Positions 9,632 through 18,159 of a stretch of 40,964 nt of DNA are shown here, piece by piece; the first letter of the stretch is position 1, and every line of letters begins with the position of its first letter. Source of the stretch: Actinomycetes bacterium (GTDB taxonomy: Bacteria; Actinomycetota; Acidimicrobiia; Acidimicrobiales; UBA8190). The notes under the pieces were generated by a model, which saw only the letters and a list, made by a program, of their open reading frames with translations, was not told where the DNA came from and ran no database searches. Position numbers and translations under genes: made by a program. Location: contig JAKAQW010000012.1 of the NCBI GenBank assembly GCA_021819525.1, forward strand, positions 1 through 40,964. The letters are read 5' to 3'.

Positions 9632-10408
9632 CTAGGCGACGCGGCGCGCTTCCGGCAGCGGGTTGCTCCCGTTCACGTACCGGTTCATGACGCCGTCGAA
9701 GAGCGTCCACTTCACACCTAGTCCGAGCCTGACCGCGCGCCGGACGACGATCTCGTCGTCGTCGCTGCGGACCAGCTTCTCCAACACCGCCCGCGAGCGC
9801 TTCCCGTGCTCGACGTCGACCTCACCGTGCAGGCTGAACCACCGCACGGCCTTGTCGCTCAGGCCGTAATGCTTTTGCAAGGCCTCGGCCACACGTGGGT
9901 ACCCTACCGTGTTCGCGACGTCGTTCACGAAGTTGTGCGAGGCCAGGATCTCGAGGAGCGACAAGCTCAAGGCGCTGCTCGTCCACACGTACATCGCGAT
10001 CATCGCCTCGGGTGAAAGGAGCTCGGGGTTGGCGACCTCCGCTGCCGACATGCCGAGCTCGTCGACGAGGTCGAAGTAGCAGGAGTAGTGGTCCACCGGT
10101 GAGATCTCCGTCTTTCCCATCTCGTCGGCAACCGACTCACCGAGGAGGTCACGAATCTCCATGTCGTAGGGGCTCGCGTAGAGCTGCTGCAGGAAGCATC
10201 CTCGCAGGAGCTGGGCGTGCGCGAGCTTTCCGGCATTGTTGATGAGATGGGTGTGCGGCAGGACCCAGAATTCCCGAACGAAGCCCTTCACCTGCTCGCG
10301 CGTGAGCTCGCCGGCGAACAACATCTTCATGACCGGATGATTGACATTGGCATGCTCGGCCAGGATCTGGTCACGCAACTCGTCGAGCAGCTCTCCGGAA
10401 TCAGTCAT
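9632..10408 (-). CDS. TenA/PqqC-like protein, candidate heme-oxygenase-like diiron oxidase
   Basis: 258 aa, all-helical TENA/THI-4/PqqC-type sequence. The helix near the C-terminus has HGEVDVEH (His194, Asp198, His201), the HxxxDxxH signature of the heme-oxygenase-like diiron oxidases (CADD, UndA, BesC types). Upstream, DEMGKTEISPVDH offers Asp95/Glu96 and His107, and Glu153 lies in a later helix, enough for a two-metal site. It is therefore more likely an O2-using oxidase/oxygenase than a thiaminase. GGAGG sits 7 bp before the ATG, and the dioxygenase stop is 16 bp upstream. Substrate unknown; the operon suggests an aromatic or carboxylic acid intermediate. Confidence 0.7.
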   Translation of the reverse strand: MTDSGELLDELRDQILAEHANVNHPVMKMLFAGELTREQVKGFVREFWVLPHTHLINNAGKLAHAQLLRGCFLQQLYASPYDMEIRDLLGESVADEMGKTEISPVDHYSCYFDLVDELGMSAAEVANPELLSPEAMIAMYVWTSSALSLSLLEILASHNFVNDVANTVGYPRVAEALQKHYGLSDKAVRWFSLHGEVDVEHGKRSRAVLEKLVRSDDDEIVVRRAVRLGLGVKWTLFDGVMNRYVNGSNPLPEARRVA

Positions 10409-10424
10409 AGATTATCCTCCGTTT

Positions 10425-11471
10425 CTATTCAGTGTACGATGGTCGATGAGCAGCGCCGGGCTGGGCCCGTCGCTCCCGGGGGCTGCCCCAGAGGGCGAAT
10501 GCCGCACCCAGCCCGGTACCAGCCTCCGAGCGATAGCAAGGGACGTACTGGCTCCAGGTCACCGGCGTGTCCCCGAGCGCGGCAGCAGCCACGATCCAGT
10601 TGCGAATCTCCGAGGTCCCGGAATTGAGGCGGTGCTGTGGCAGCTTCACGAGATCCTCGGGCCTCCCCTCGTCGAGGAGCGCGAGAACCTGTCGGTCGAT
10701 CTCCTCGTCGACGACGAAATGGCTCAGCCCGCCCGATGCCATGATGCCCACCCTCGCGTCTTCCTCGAACGAGCTCACCGCTCCAGCCAGGGCGCGACCA
10801 AGTTGCCAGCATCGCTCGGGTGTCGGTTGGTTCGGGGCGAAGTAGCAATTCACGAGGACGGGAACGAGCGGTAGGTCGCGGTGGGGCAAGAGCCTGTTGA
10901 TGACGAACCCGAACGCGTGCCCGATCCCTTTGCCGGGCGGGAGCTCGTCTCCTCTGGCGATGTCGAACCCCTGGCGCACGAGCTCGCCGACGAGGTGGCG
11001 GGCCAGGGGCCCTGCCGTGGGATACCGGCGATCAGCCGGCCCGGCGGCTCCGCCCAGACCCATCTGGGCCGCCTCCGGCAGTTCTGGGCGTAGCTCAAGG
11101 CCCTTGTTCAAGACCTCGTCCCCACAGTAGATGTAGATCGCTGGGACGTTCGAGCGTTCGAACACTTCTCCGTACTGGTCGTCGCCGACCACGACGAGGG
11201 CGTCGATATCAGCATGAACGATCGACGAGGAGATCCGGGCGATCCAGCGCTGGCACGCGGCATAGCGCTCGTAGAGGATCTCGCGCCGCAGTTGCTCGCC
11301 AAGCCGCTCCGGTGCACGTTGAGCCAGTTCCTCGAATGTCGTAGCCACACCCTGCTGGTCCAACAACTCCCCGCGGTGGTCCCGAAATTCGGACCACTGT
11401 GGCCACAAGCCGCCGGGCACGGTCAGCAGCGGGCTGTGGGAGCTCCCGCACCCGAACGTCACCGTGGCCAC
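10425..11471 (-). CDS. LigB-type (class III) extradiol ring-cleavage dioxygenase
   Basis: 348 aa from a GTG start. Family features: GSSHSPLL with His12, KGIGHAFG (His185), GGLSHF (His251) and SGTSEIRNW with Glu288. LigB binds iron through His12, His61 and Glu242. The second His position, in the YNDH-like motif, reads GDDQYGEVF here, with Gln99 instead of His. The product could open a protocatechuate, gallate or similar ring between C4 and C5. Followed in reaction order by the GalB-like hydratase and the aldolase upstream in the operon, it fits the 4,5-cleavage pathway. No separate LigA-like small subunit is seen. Function is likely but the ligand change leaves doubt. Confidence 0.78.
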   Translation of the reverse strand: MATVTFGCGSSHSPLLTVPGGLWPQWSEFRDHRGELLDQQGVATTFEELAQRAPERLGEQLRREILYERYAACQRWIARISSSIVHADIDALVVVGDDQYGEVFERSNVPAIYIYCGDEVLNKGLELRPELPEAAQMGLGGAAGPADRRYPTAGPLARHLVGELVRQGFDIARGDELPPGKGIGHAFGFVINRLLPHRDLPLVPVLVNCYFAPNQPTPERCWQLGRALAGAVSSFEEDARVGIMASGGLSHFVVDEEIDRQVLALLDEGRPEDLVKLPQHRLNSGTSEIRNWIVAAAALGDTPVTWSQYVPCYRSEAGTGLGAAFALWGSPRERRAQPGAAHRPSYTE

Positions 11472-11496
11472 GGCTGGCCCCCGGGCAGTCTGCTGG

Positions 11497-12204
11497 TCAC
11501 GGCCGACTCGAGTGCGAACATGTGGGCTCCTCGACGCAGACGTCCTGCCCGGCGAGCATGTCCCACAATCCGTAAAGATCCATGCCGAGCTCGCCGGCAG
11601 CCAGGCGGACGCGAGTCTGATCCTCGCGCTCGATGCGGCGCCGGGCTTCCTCCGCCACCATCACCGCCTGCTCTTTGGATACGCAGACCACGCCGTCGTC
11701 GTCGGCGACGACGGCATCGCCAGGGCAGATGCGAGCGCCTGCACAGACGATAGGGACGTTGACCGATCCCGCTCGGAGCTTGGCAGTCCCCTGCGCCGAG
11801 ATCGACCTGGACCAGACGGGGAAACCGAGCGACCTGAGCGCAGCGACGTCTCTGACGCCTGCGTCGATCACGAGCCCGGCCACCCCCCGGGCAAGTGCGG
11901 AGGTGGCGAGAAGTTCGCCGAACATCCCGTCGGTGGTCGGTGAGCTCGTACCCACGACAAGGACGTCGCCCGGCTGGGCAACGGCGATTGCGGCATGCAG
12001 CATCAGGTTGTCGCCTGGATGCACCAGCGCCGTCACTGCCGGACCCGCCACGGCCGACCCAGCTGCAAGGGGCCGCATGTAGGGAGCCAGCAGGCCGATC
12101 TTCCCCTGTGCCTCGTGCACGGTCGCCACGCCCCGAGCTCCAAGCTCTGCCGCCAGCTCAGCTCCGACCCGGCAAACCGTTCTGACGACACGCGGCCTGT
12201 TCAC
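11497..12204 (-). CDS. RraA-like 4-hydroxy-4-methyl/4-carboxy-2-oxoadipate aldolase
   Basis: 235 aa. The RraA/CHA-aldolase fold signature is clear: GELLATSALARGVAGLVID with Glu97, then VRD with Arg118 and Asp119, and the preceding HPGDNLMLHAAIAVAQPGDVLVV block. Enzymes of this group (LigK, ProA, GalC) split 4-carboxy-4-hydroxy-2-oxoadipate into pyruvate and oxaloacetate using a divalent metal. GTG at 12204 overlaps the hydratase stop (GTGA), which decides the start over a longer open frame to 12354. RNase E inhibitor RraA is the alternative in this fold, but the direct coupling to a GalB-like hydratase strongly favours the aldolase. Confidence 0.88.
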   Translation of the reverse strand: MNRPRVVRTVCRVGAELAAELGARGVATVHEAQGKIGLLAPYMRPLAAGSAVAGPAVTALVHPGDNLMLHAAIAVAQPGDVLVVGTSSPTTDGMFGELLATSALARGVAGLVIDAGVRDVAALRSLGFPVWSRSISAQGTAKLRAGSVNVPIVCAGARICPGDAVVADDDGVVCVSKEQAVMVAEEARRRIEREDQTRVRLAAGELGMDLYGLWDMLAGQDVCVEEPTCSHSSRP

Positions 12205-12917
12205 GGCAGTGAGGCGACGACCGACGGGTACACGCGATCGTAGGCTTCGGCATGGACGATGTGCTTCTGCCCCGAGTTGCGCACTGCCTGCACACCCCGG
12301 CGATGGGCCAGCTCCGAGTAGTACTCCCACAGGTGCTCCTGGGCGGCCATGCACTCCATCGCCTTGCGCTTACGGTCGAACACAGAGGTGATGTCGAGCA
12401 GCACTTCCGGGTGAAAACCACACATCTCGGGCTGGTGAGGTTCGAAGATGTACACCGGAGGAGCGCCGAGCACGGTTCCCTGCGCCGGATAGCCGGCTGC
12501 TTGCGCGAGCACCCGTGCCTGCAAGGCGAGGCGGTGGGCGGTGGGATGGTCCATGTTGTACGGATCACGGTCCCCATGGGTGAGGACGACATCCGGCTGG
12601 ACCTCGCGATACTCGCGCACCAGCAGGTCGAGGAGGTCAGGCGTCTCCGCGAGCGGATAATCACCCTGGTCGAGGAACCTGACCTCGGCGCCAAGCGCCT
12701 CGGCTGCCGACTCCGCCTCTGCGCGACGAACGGCCTTCACCTTGTCGATGCTCATGTCCGGTTCACGCCACAGGCTTGCCGACTCGCCCCGTTCCCCGAA
12801 CGACAGGCACACCACCCGGACCCGCGACCCATTGGCACTCTCGAGGGCGATGGCACCACCCGCCCGCCAGACGAAGTCGGCCGCGTGAGCGCTGATCACC
12901 AGCACGGACCTGGTCAT
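12201..12917 (-). CDS. galB: 4-oxalomesaconate hydratase, PIG-L family (GalB type)
   Basis: 238 aa. This is a PIG-L/LmbE-fold zinc protein whose motifs match the Pseudomonas GalB hydratase rather than deacetylases: SAHAADFVWRAGGAIAL at the N-terminus (His11, Asp14), SFGERGES, THGDRDPYNMDHPTAH, and QEHLWEYY. GalB adds water to 4-oxalomesaconate to give 4-carboxy-4-hydroxy-2-oxoadipate in gallate and protocatechuate 4,5-cleavage. The next gene encodes the aldolase for that product. The ATG overlaps the upstream stop (ATGA) with GGGGAGGAG inside the previous gene as ribosome binding site. Confidence 0.9.
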   Translation of the reverse strand: MTRSVLVISAHAADFVWRAGGAIALESANGSRVRVVCLSFGERGESASLWREPDMSIDKVKAVRRAEAESAAEALGAEVRFLDQGDYPLAETPDLLDLLVREYREVQPDVVLTHGDRDPYNMDHPTAHRLALQARVLAQAAGYPAQGTVLGAPPVYIFEPHQPEMCGFHPEVLLDITSVFDRKRKAMECMAAQEHLWEYYSELAHRRGVQAVRNSGQKHIVHAEAYDRVYPSVVASLP

Positions 12918-13864
12918 GTGTCTCCTCCCCTCCGACTCACCAGACGGCTGGGGTTCTCCACTACCATCGTATGGACATCCTTCGCCGAGAACCCGGCGTC
13001 GAGGAACCTCTGCGCGTAGCTCGCAAGCCCGAGGCTCACCGGCGGGTTCGTGCGCTGGCCGAGATCGGTCGACAACAGCGACCGCTCGGCGCCGACGGCG
13101 GCAACGTTTGCGAACAGGGTATGCCAGGGGGCCTTCCCAGTGTACGTCGTGGTGAAGCAGTGCTCGATGACCGCCCCCATGTCGGCAAGCTCGACTTGCT
13201 CACCAGCCGAGAGATCCTGGGACGGGAACTCCGCGTGGGTCACGATGACCCGGATAACGCCGGCATCCTTCGCGGCCTTCACCAGCGGGAAGATCTCCTC
13301 GCGCCCGAGGTGGCCCGTGCACAAGACCATGTCGTGCTCGGCGATGAGCTCGAGGCACTGCAGTGTCGCTCGATTCAGCCGACCGTCCTCGTCAAGCACA
13401 GTCAGCGGAGGCGGAAGGACACCCTTCGCTTCCAGCTTGCGCTGGAACTCGGCCCACGCTGGCAAGTTCGTCGTCGTGCTCGAGCGCCCTGCCGTCTCGT
13501 TCAATGCGTCACACGTCGGCATCCAGACCAGTCGGGCCCCAGCGCGGCCCGCGAGGTCCACGGCGACGGGATTGAGCCCTCCCATGCTGTGGTTCAGCGT
13601 CAGTGCGCCATACGCAGCTATCCCTGGGACTGCCTTCGAGACCACGCTTGCCCGTTCCGCCGTCATGAAGTAATGCGACTTCAGCACGAAACCCGCCAAG
13701 CCGGCCTCTAGGAACTCCCGGGCGACGTCGATGTCATCAACGCGGCGGGGGATGACGTCCGGAGCGACGTGAAGCTGAAGATCGTACCCGCCTCTGATCG
13801 TCTCCCAGGCTTCTGCACCAGGCGCAACATCAATGTCCTGCCTGGCGATCTCGTGCACGTCCAC
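12914..13864 (-). CDS. DUF6282-like metal-dependent hydrolase
   Basis: 316 aa from GTG 13864. The sequence has an amidohydrolase/PHP-like start, YDLQLHVAPDVIPR (Asp28, Gln30, His32), later TGHLGREE, VTHAEFP, and STDLGQRTNPP. This pattern matches the DUF6282 family as I remember it; no reaction is established for that family. Position at the head of a 4,5-cleavage operon suggests a lactone hydrolase role such as opening 2-pyrone-4,6-dicarboxylate, or a missing tautomerase step; both are guesses. The frame stays open to 14014, but GAGGGAGGG just before GTG 13864 and the conserved start favour the shorter form. It ends with an ATGA overlap into galB. Confidence 0.65.
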   Translation of the reverse strand: MDVHEIARQDIDVAPGAEAWETIRGGYDLQLHVAPDVIPRRVDDIDVAREFLEAGLAGFVLKSHYFMTAERASVVSKAVPGIAAYGALTLNHSMGGLNPVAVDLAGRAGARLVWMPTCDALNETAGRSSTTTNLPAWAEFQRKLEAKGVLPPPLTVLDEDGRLNRATLQCLELIAEHDMVLCTGHLGREEIFPLVKAAKDAGVIRVIVTHAEFPSQDLSAGEQVELADMGAVIEHCFTTTYTGKAPWHTLFANVAAVGAERSLLSTDLGQRTNPPVSLGLASYAQRFLDAGFSAKDVHTMVVENPSRLVSRRGGDT

Positions 13865-14089
13865 GTGCCCTCCCTCAACTTGGTGACCCAGATCGCCTGC
13901 GAAATTGGCGACGATCCTGTGAGCACTTCGAACTGTAGCGAACGGTCGGCGGCCCGTCAAGAAGCACCTCGGCTCTTCTTGCGCCATCGTCTCCAGGGGT
14001 ATTCTCAGCTCCACGCTCTGCGGACGCCGCTTCCTCCCGAACGCCCTGTCCTGTCACCCCGGGATCATCGGGACGCAACCGCCGGGGCA

Positions 14090-14330
14090 ACGTTCCCCAG
14101 GTGCCGTAACGCCCTCGGCGCGAATCTCGGGGCCAGTCCTCGGTGCGCTCGCCAGCCCTGAGCAAGAGTGCCTCCAACTCGGCCACGAGGCCTCTGGTGC
14201 GTTTCGCGGTCTCGAACCACTCCCCATAGCAGGCCATCTGATCGGGGCCAGGCGTCGGGTGACCGTCTTGGCGCCGATCTTGCGGGTCCACCGATGGTAG
14301 GAGCCGTGAAGATGTGGCAGGTCTGCGCTC
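14090..14330 (-). pseudogene. Frameshifted remnant of a DUF6788-like small protein
   Basis: The 520-bp gap between the hydrolase and the CoA ligase holds two adjoining frames that together read like one protein. The first gives LHGSYHRWTRKIGAKTVTRR (near 14320-14257). The second, one base out of phase, gives QMACYGEWFETAKRTRG followed by LVAELEALLLRAGERTEDW (near 14243-14140). Actinobacterial DUF6788 proteins have this order (GPY..WTRK...KTVTR.L...Q...Y..WF...R..R.LV.ELE). A single lost base around 14243-14250 would restore it. No good start or full N-terminus is visible. The family assignment is from memory, so treat it as a likely but unproven fossil. Confidence 0.5.
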
Positions 14331-14387
14331 GAGCGGGGACGAGACCCCGCCAGGCATTCTCTCAGACATTACGGTGGAATTGCTCCC

Positions 14388-15692
14388 TCAGCTTTCGACG
14401 TGCACAACTCGACTTGCCTTCAATTCATTGCTGGGCAAAGTCCCATGAGCAACACACCAGCAGTTGATACGAACACCAAACGAATGTCGCATATCCAGAA
14501 CTACCCTTTCTACAACGTCATCTGAACCCGTTTTGGTCTCTATAAGCAGCGAAACCTCATCCATGTGACGCACCTTTTCATGCCGAATTTGAAAGTTCAC
14601 AATTTCCGAATAACGCCTTAACACCTCTTCGATCTGCGACGGATACAGATTGATCCCCCGCACCGTGAACATGTCGTCCACTCTACCTCGGATGCCGCCC
14701 ACTGCCTTTACGAATGGGGATCCACAAGCACACGGGTCCCGGGAAAGTTCGACTAAATCACCAGTGCGATATCGTATCAGAGGAGAACAGAAACGGCCGA
14801 GGTTGCTTGCAACCAATTCACCGGTGCCTTCCGGGCGGCTGACCGGCATATCCTCGTCACTGCCCAGTGGTATGACCTCGAATATGAACTCCGACTCGAT
14901 GAGGTGAACTCCGTCACCAAGCGGGCACCCGAACCCCGTCGGTCCAAGCTCGGTCATTCCTGTGTGGTCGAAGCAGCGTGCACCGTATGCCTCTTCGATG
15001 GCGTGCTTGGTTGACGGAATACTGGCCCCCGGCTCCCCGGCATGCACCGTCATCCGGATTGCGCAATTGCACAGATCAACTCCAAGTTCCTTTCCAGCCT
15101 GTGCTAGGCGCAGGGCATAACTCGGCGTACAGCACAGAACAGTAGGGTCAAGATCTCTTATTGCCAGGACCCGCTGTTCGGTACTCATTGCCCCACCCGG
15201 AATAGCCATTGCCCCGAGCCGTTGAGCTCCAGCAAATGCAGACCAAAAACCGATGAAGGGACCAAAACTGAAGGCAAAAAAGATTCGATCCCCATTTCTA
15301 ACACGCGCAGCCTTGTACACATGGTCAGTCCAGATATGGGTCCACCACGACCAGGATTTCCGAGTATCAAGCCAGCGTAGGGGCTTCCCGCCCGAACTCC
15401 CAGAAGTCTGATGAAGTTTAACGTACTTACCCAACGGATAAGACAGATTCGTACCAAAAGGAGGGTTGGTGTTCTGATCTTCGACCAACTCTACCTTGGT
15501 CAGGAATGGCAATGAATAGAAATCACTCCATGTGTTGACCGAATGATGACGTCTCCGGTAGAACAAATTGTTGGTCAGTACCTCCTCCATTCCCAAGTGG
15601 AGCTTCTCCAGTTGCACAGCTTCTATGTCACCTCTCGTAGCCGTACCAGCCTTCATCTCCCACCGTCCCCGCGCGAGCCCGAACACATGCAA
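14388..15692 (-). CDS. PaaK-like AMP-forming CoA ligase
   Basis: 434 aa, the phenylacetate-CoA ligase branch of adenylate-forming enzymes. Seen: the P-loop TSGSSGGKP (96-103), HTGMTELG, LIRYRTGDLV, and GRVDDMFTVRGINLYPSQIE. It should activate an acid, probably aromatic, to AMP and then CoA. Composition is clearly less GC-rich than the genes to its left, and the change falls close to its stop codon. ATG 15692 has AGGT upstream; an internal ATG 12 codons in follows GGGAG too closely. It ends the operon started by the IclR gene. Unlike the family III transferases in the left operon it needs ATP, so it may serve the entry step for the flavoprotein module. Confidence 0.85.
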   Translation of the reverse strand: MHVFGLARGRWEMKAGTATRGDIEAVQLEKLHLGMEEVLTNNLFYRRRHHSVNTWSDFYSLPFLTKVELVEDQNTNPPFGTNLSYPLGKYVKLHQTSGSSGGKPLRWLDTRKSWSWWTHIWTDHVYKAARVRNGDRIFFAFSFGPFIGFWSAFAGAQRLGAMAIPGGAMSTEQRVLAIRDLDPTVLCCTPSYALRLAQAGKELGVDLCNCAIRMTVHAGEPGASIPSTKHAIEEAYGARCFDHTGMTELGPTGFGCPLGDGVHLIESEFIFEVIPLGSDEDMPVSRPEGTGELVASNLGRFCSPLIRYRTGDLVELSRDPCACGSPFVKAVGGIRGRVDDMFTVRGINLYPSQIEEVLRRYSEIVNFQIRHEKVRHMDEVSLLIETKTGSDDVVERVVLDMRHSFGVRINCWCVAHGTLPSNELKASRVVHVES

Positions 15693-15819
15693 AGACCTGT
15701 ACTTGACACTGGTAACACGAAAACCATCCTACTATTCGTATTCATGTCATATGTCCTGGACCGTTCGCGGCTGGGGCGGCCCGCAACGGCCCTCCGTGCC
15801 GCGAACCAGGCACGCCGTG

Positions 15820-16083
15820 TCAGGCCCATGGGAACACTACCGAAAAAGCTCTGTGCGGACCAACGAATATTGGTTTGCCTGAGGGTGACGTAGAATCACT
15901 AGCTTGGCAGACCTCTACGCATAATTGGCAAGTCATGCAATCATGGGGATATCGGATAACCACCTTGCCATCTACAGAATCCCCGTAATCTATTTGGATC
16001 ACATCACACGGGCAGGCCTCCACACACAAATGACATCGCATACATGTCGCCTCGTTGACCGACTCGATCACCGCAACACCCAC
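15820..16083 (-). CDS. 2[4Fe-4S] ferredoxin, AprB-like partner of the 16.2-18.0 kb flavoprotein
   Basis: 87 aa from a GTG start. Two cluster motifs are complete: Cys14-x2-Cys17-x2-Cys20-x3-Cys24-Pro and Cys49-x2-Cys52-x2-Cys55-x3-Cys59. The second lacks the usual Pro after the last Cys. The short C-terminal tail after residue 60 resembles the tail by which AprB-type ferredoxins hold their flavoprotein. It follows the flavoprotein gene after 93 bp and precedes the CoA ligase. Role: moving single electrons between the FAD protein and another carrier. Confidence 0.85.
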   Translation of the reverse strand: MGVAVIESVNEATCMRCHLCVEACPCDVIQIDYGDSVDGKVVIRYPHDCMTCQLCVEVCQASDSTSPSGKPIFVGPHRAFSVVFPWA

Positions 16084-16176
16084 CTTACCAGGAGGCCCTC
16101 AGGCCAGTAGATCCGTTGCACTGGCACACGTTTCTGCACTCAACGCGCACGGCAAGAACTCACACCTGACATCGAT

Positions 16177-17973
16177 CTAAGCACTGGCGTGAACCGCATC
16201 CGGGCTCACCCGAACTATCTCAGGCTGTTCCAAGCCCTGCGATACTGCCTCCTCTTGGGTCAAACCCGGTGCGCGATGGCGTGCCTCTGCTGGCTTATAC
16301 AGGAGCATCGGTACCGGTTCAAGCCAATGCCGAAGCTCGGCATCCTTGTAGTCCCAGAGGATCCACTGGAGCCAGTGTTCGTTGTCCGAGTACGGAAACT
16401 CTGGTCGAAAGTGAAAGCCACGACTTTCCTCCCGCACTAAGGCAGCACGAATAATGAGCTCCGCAAGAACCGGCTGGTTCATACTTTCGAGCGCGATCAT
16501 AAGCTCGTGGAAATCATGAGCGACGACATTCTCCGCCATATCCTTCAGCCTCTCGATCGCGTCAAGTGCTGCAGTCAGCCTATCCGCGGTCTTCACGTAT
16601 CCAACGCGCCGTATTAAAATGTCCTGAACTCCCAGGAAAATCTCTTCAGGATTGCATTTCTTCCCCTTCCGACCACGAGCTAAGGGTTTCCACAGCTCAT
16701 CAAGCGCCGCCTCAGCGCGGTCGTCGCCGACGGACGACAGGCCGCTTGCCTGTGCCTGCGTGGCATACTCACCAGCTGTCTCACCGGCTATGGTTCCAGA
16801 CACGGCAGCAAATCCGATATTTACGCCCCCGAACCCGTAGGTACCATGGACCGGCTCGTTGGTGGCGTCACCTGCAGCGTACAAACCAGCAATATTGGTT
16901 TCACCTCGACGGTTCACGCGAATACCACCCCCGGCTGTACGCGTGCCAGCCCAGGCAACAACCCATTCGATCCTGTGCTGGAAAGGATCAACCCCTGCAG
17001 CGTCCCAAGTACGGAAGGTCTCGGGAAGCACGCGACGCATCATTTTCTGATCGTCGTCCGACACCTGAGTCAGATCCATATAGATCGGACCGCGACCGTC
17101 ATCCACTTCTCTGCTAAGAGCTATGCACAGATCCTGCAGCCTTGCACGATTGCCCAGCGTATCGTATCTCCACATAAACTCTTCATCACTGCCATTAATG
17201 AACCGCCCACCGCTGCCGACGAACAGATTAAGCCCATGAACGTCGTGTTCACGTGATACGGTATTGCCATGGGTCATTTCCATATTTATTAGCGCCGCCC
17301 CACGACGAAATGCCTCTACCTGCATGTCGCCAGTAAGATTTCGGTGACCTACATATATTGATTTGAATCCCGAACCAGAAGAACACACAATTGTCGCTTT
17401 CGATTTGAAGACTTCCCCCTGCCCTGTCCGAACATTAAATCCAACCGCGCCCGCACATCGGCCCTCCACCACCAATAGCGAACGGACCATGATGCGATTA
17501 AACATCTCCACACCTAGTTCCGCACAGCGCTCGTACATAGTGTCCATACCGGGAATAGCGTGATACACACAATGCGACGTCTTGATGTGTCCGCGGCTTC
17601 TACGTCGTATGAAGCTTCCGTCTGGCTTCCTCTCGAATATGATCCTCCCTCTTTCTTCACCCCAGCGACACAGATCTAGTGCCACCTGGGCACCACGCGC
17701 TAGGTAAGTTTCCACCCAAGCTTGGTCATTGAGGAACTCACCACGCAGCACCATTTCCTGTATCCAGTCGTCTAATGTGTCCTCATAGGGCAGGAACACG
17801 TTATATACCCCGGCCGCAAATACACTGGCACCGCTACGTCCGACGCTGGCCTTGTCTACAAGGGCAACGTCCAACGATGGGTTAAGTTCTTTGCACTTAG
17901 ATGCGGCCATCGTGCCTGCAAGGCCACCTCCAATGACGACTACGTCATAGTCGTGTCGCTCAGCTGACACCAT
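16177..17973 (-). CDS. AprA/fumarate-reductase-like FAD flavoprotein, copy 2
   Basis: 598 aa. The FAD-binding start YDVVVIGGGLAGTMAA (about 9-24) and the closing motif ETNIAGLYAAGDATNEPVHG are those of the succinate dehydrogenase/fumarate reductase/adenylylsulfate reductase alpha superfamily. The C-terminal helical domain, with HDFHELMIALESMNQPVLAEL, and the paired small ferredoxin resemble AprAB. No signal peptide is seen, so it is cytoplasmic. GAGGGG precedes the ATG at good spacing. Substrate is unknown: a CoA-ester double bond or hydroxy-acid oxidation/reduction is plausible given the ligase next door. It is divergent from copy 1 at 19524-21221, so the two are not a recent duplication. 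Confidence 0.82.
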   Translation of the reverse strand: MVSAERHDYDVVVIGGGLAGTMAASKCKELNPSLDVALVDKASVGRSGASVFAAGVYNVFLPYEDTLDDWIQEMVLRGEFLNDQAWVETYLARGAQVALDLCRWGEERGRIIFERKPDGSFIRRRSRGHIKTSHCVYHAIPGMDTMYERCAELGVEMFNRIMVRSLLVVEGRCAGAVGFNVRTGQGEVFKSKATIVCSSGSGFKSIYVGHRNLTGDMQVEAFRRGAALINMEMTHGNTVSREHDVHGLNLFVGSGGRFINGSDEEFMWRYDTLGNRARLQDLCIALSREVDDGRGPIYMDLTQVSDDDQKMMRRVLPETFRTWDAAGVDPFQHRIEWVVAWAGTRTAGGGIRVNRRGETNIAGLYAAGDATNEPVHGTYGFGGVNIGFAAVSGTIAGETAGEYATQAQASGLSSVGDDRAEAALDELWKPLARGRKGKKCNPEEIFLGVQDILIRRVGYVKTADRLTAALDAIERLKDMAENVVAHDFHELMIALESMNQPVLAELIIRAALVREESRGFHFRPEFPYSDNEHWLQWILWDYKDAELRHWLEPVPMLLYKPAEARHRAPGLTQEEAVSQGLEQPEIVRVSPDAVHASA

Positions 17974-18159
17974 TATTCCCCTCTCCCTTCACCCGTACGG
18001 TGTTCAGCCACTCGCTAAGGTTCCACATCTTGTGATACAGCGCGAACGGCAGTCCAGTCGGTGTATACCCCGAGTGCGTTGCAAGCCAGGTGCACCGAAG
18101 TCACTCCACCATGAGACCACAGTCTGTAACGTCGTTGAAGCTGCTGTCCTCTGACAGTG

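Noticed and set aside
9632-10408. Thiaminase II (TenA) reading
   Set aside because: The metal signature HxxxDxxH and the catabolic context fit a diiron oxidase better.
13875-14369. 164-residue minus-strand open frame in the hydrolase/ligase gap
   Set aside because: Only its middle looks like protein, and that part fits better as one half of the frameshifted DUF6788-like remnant.
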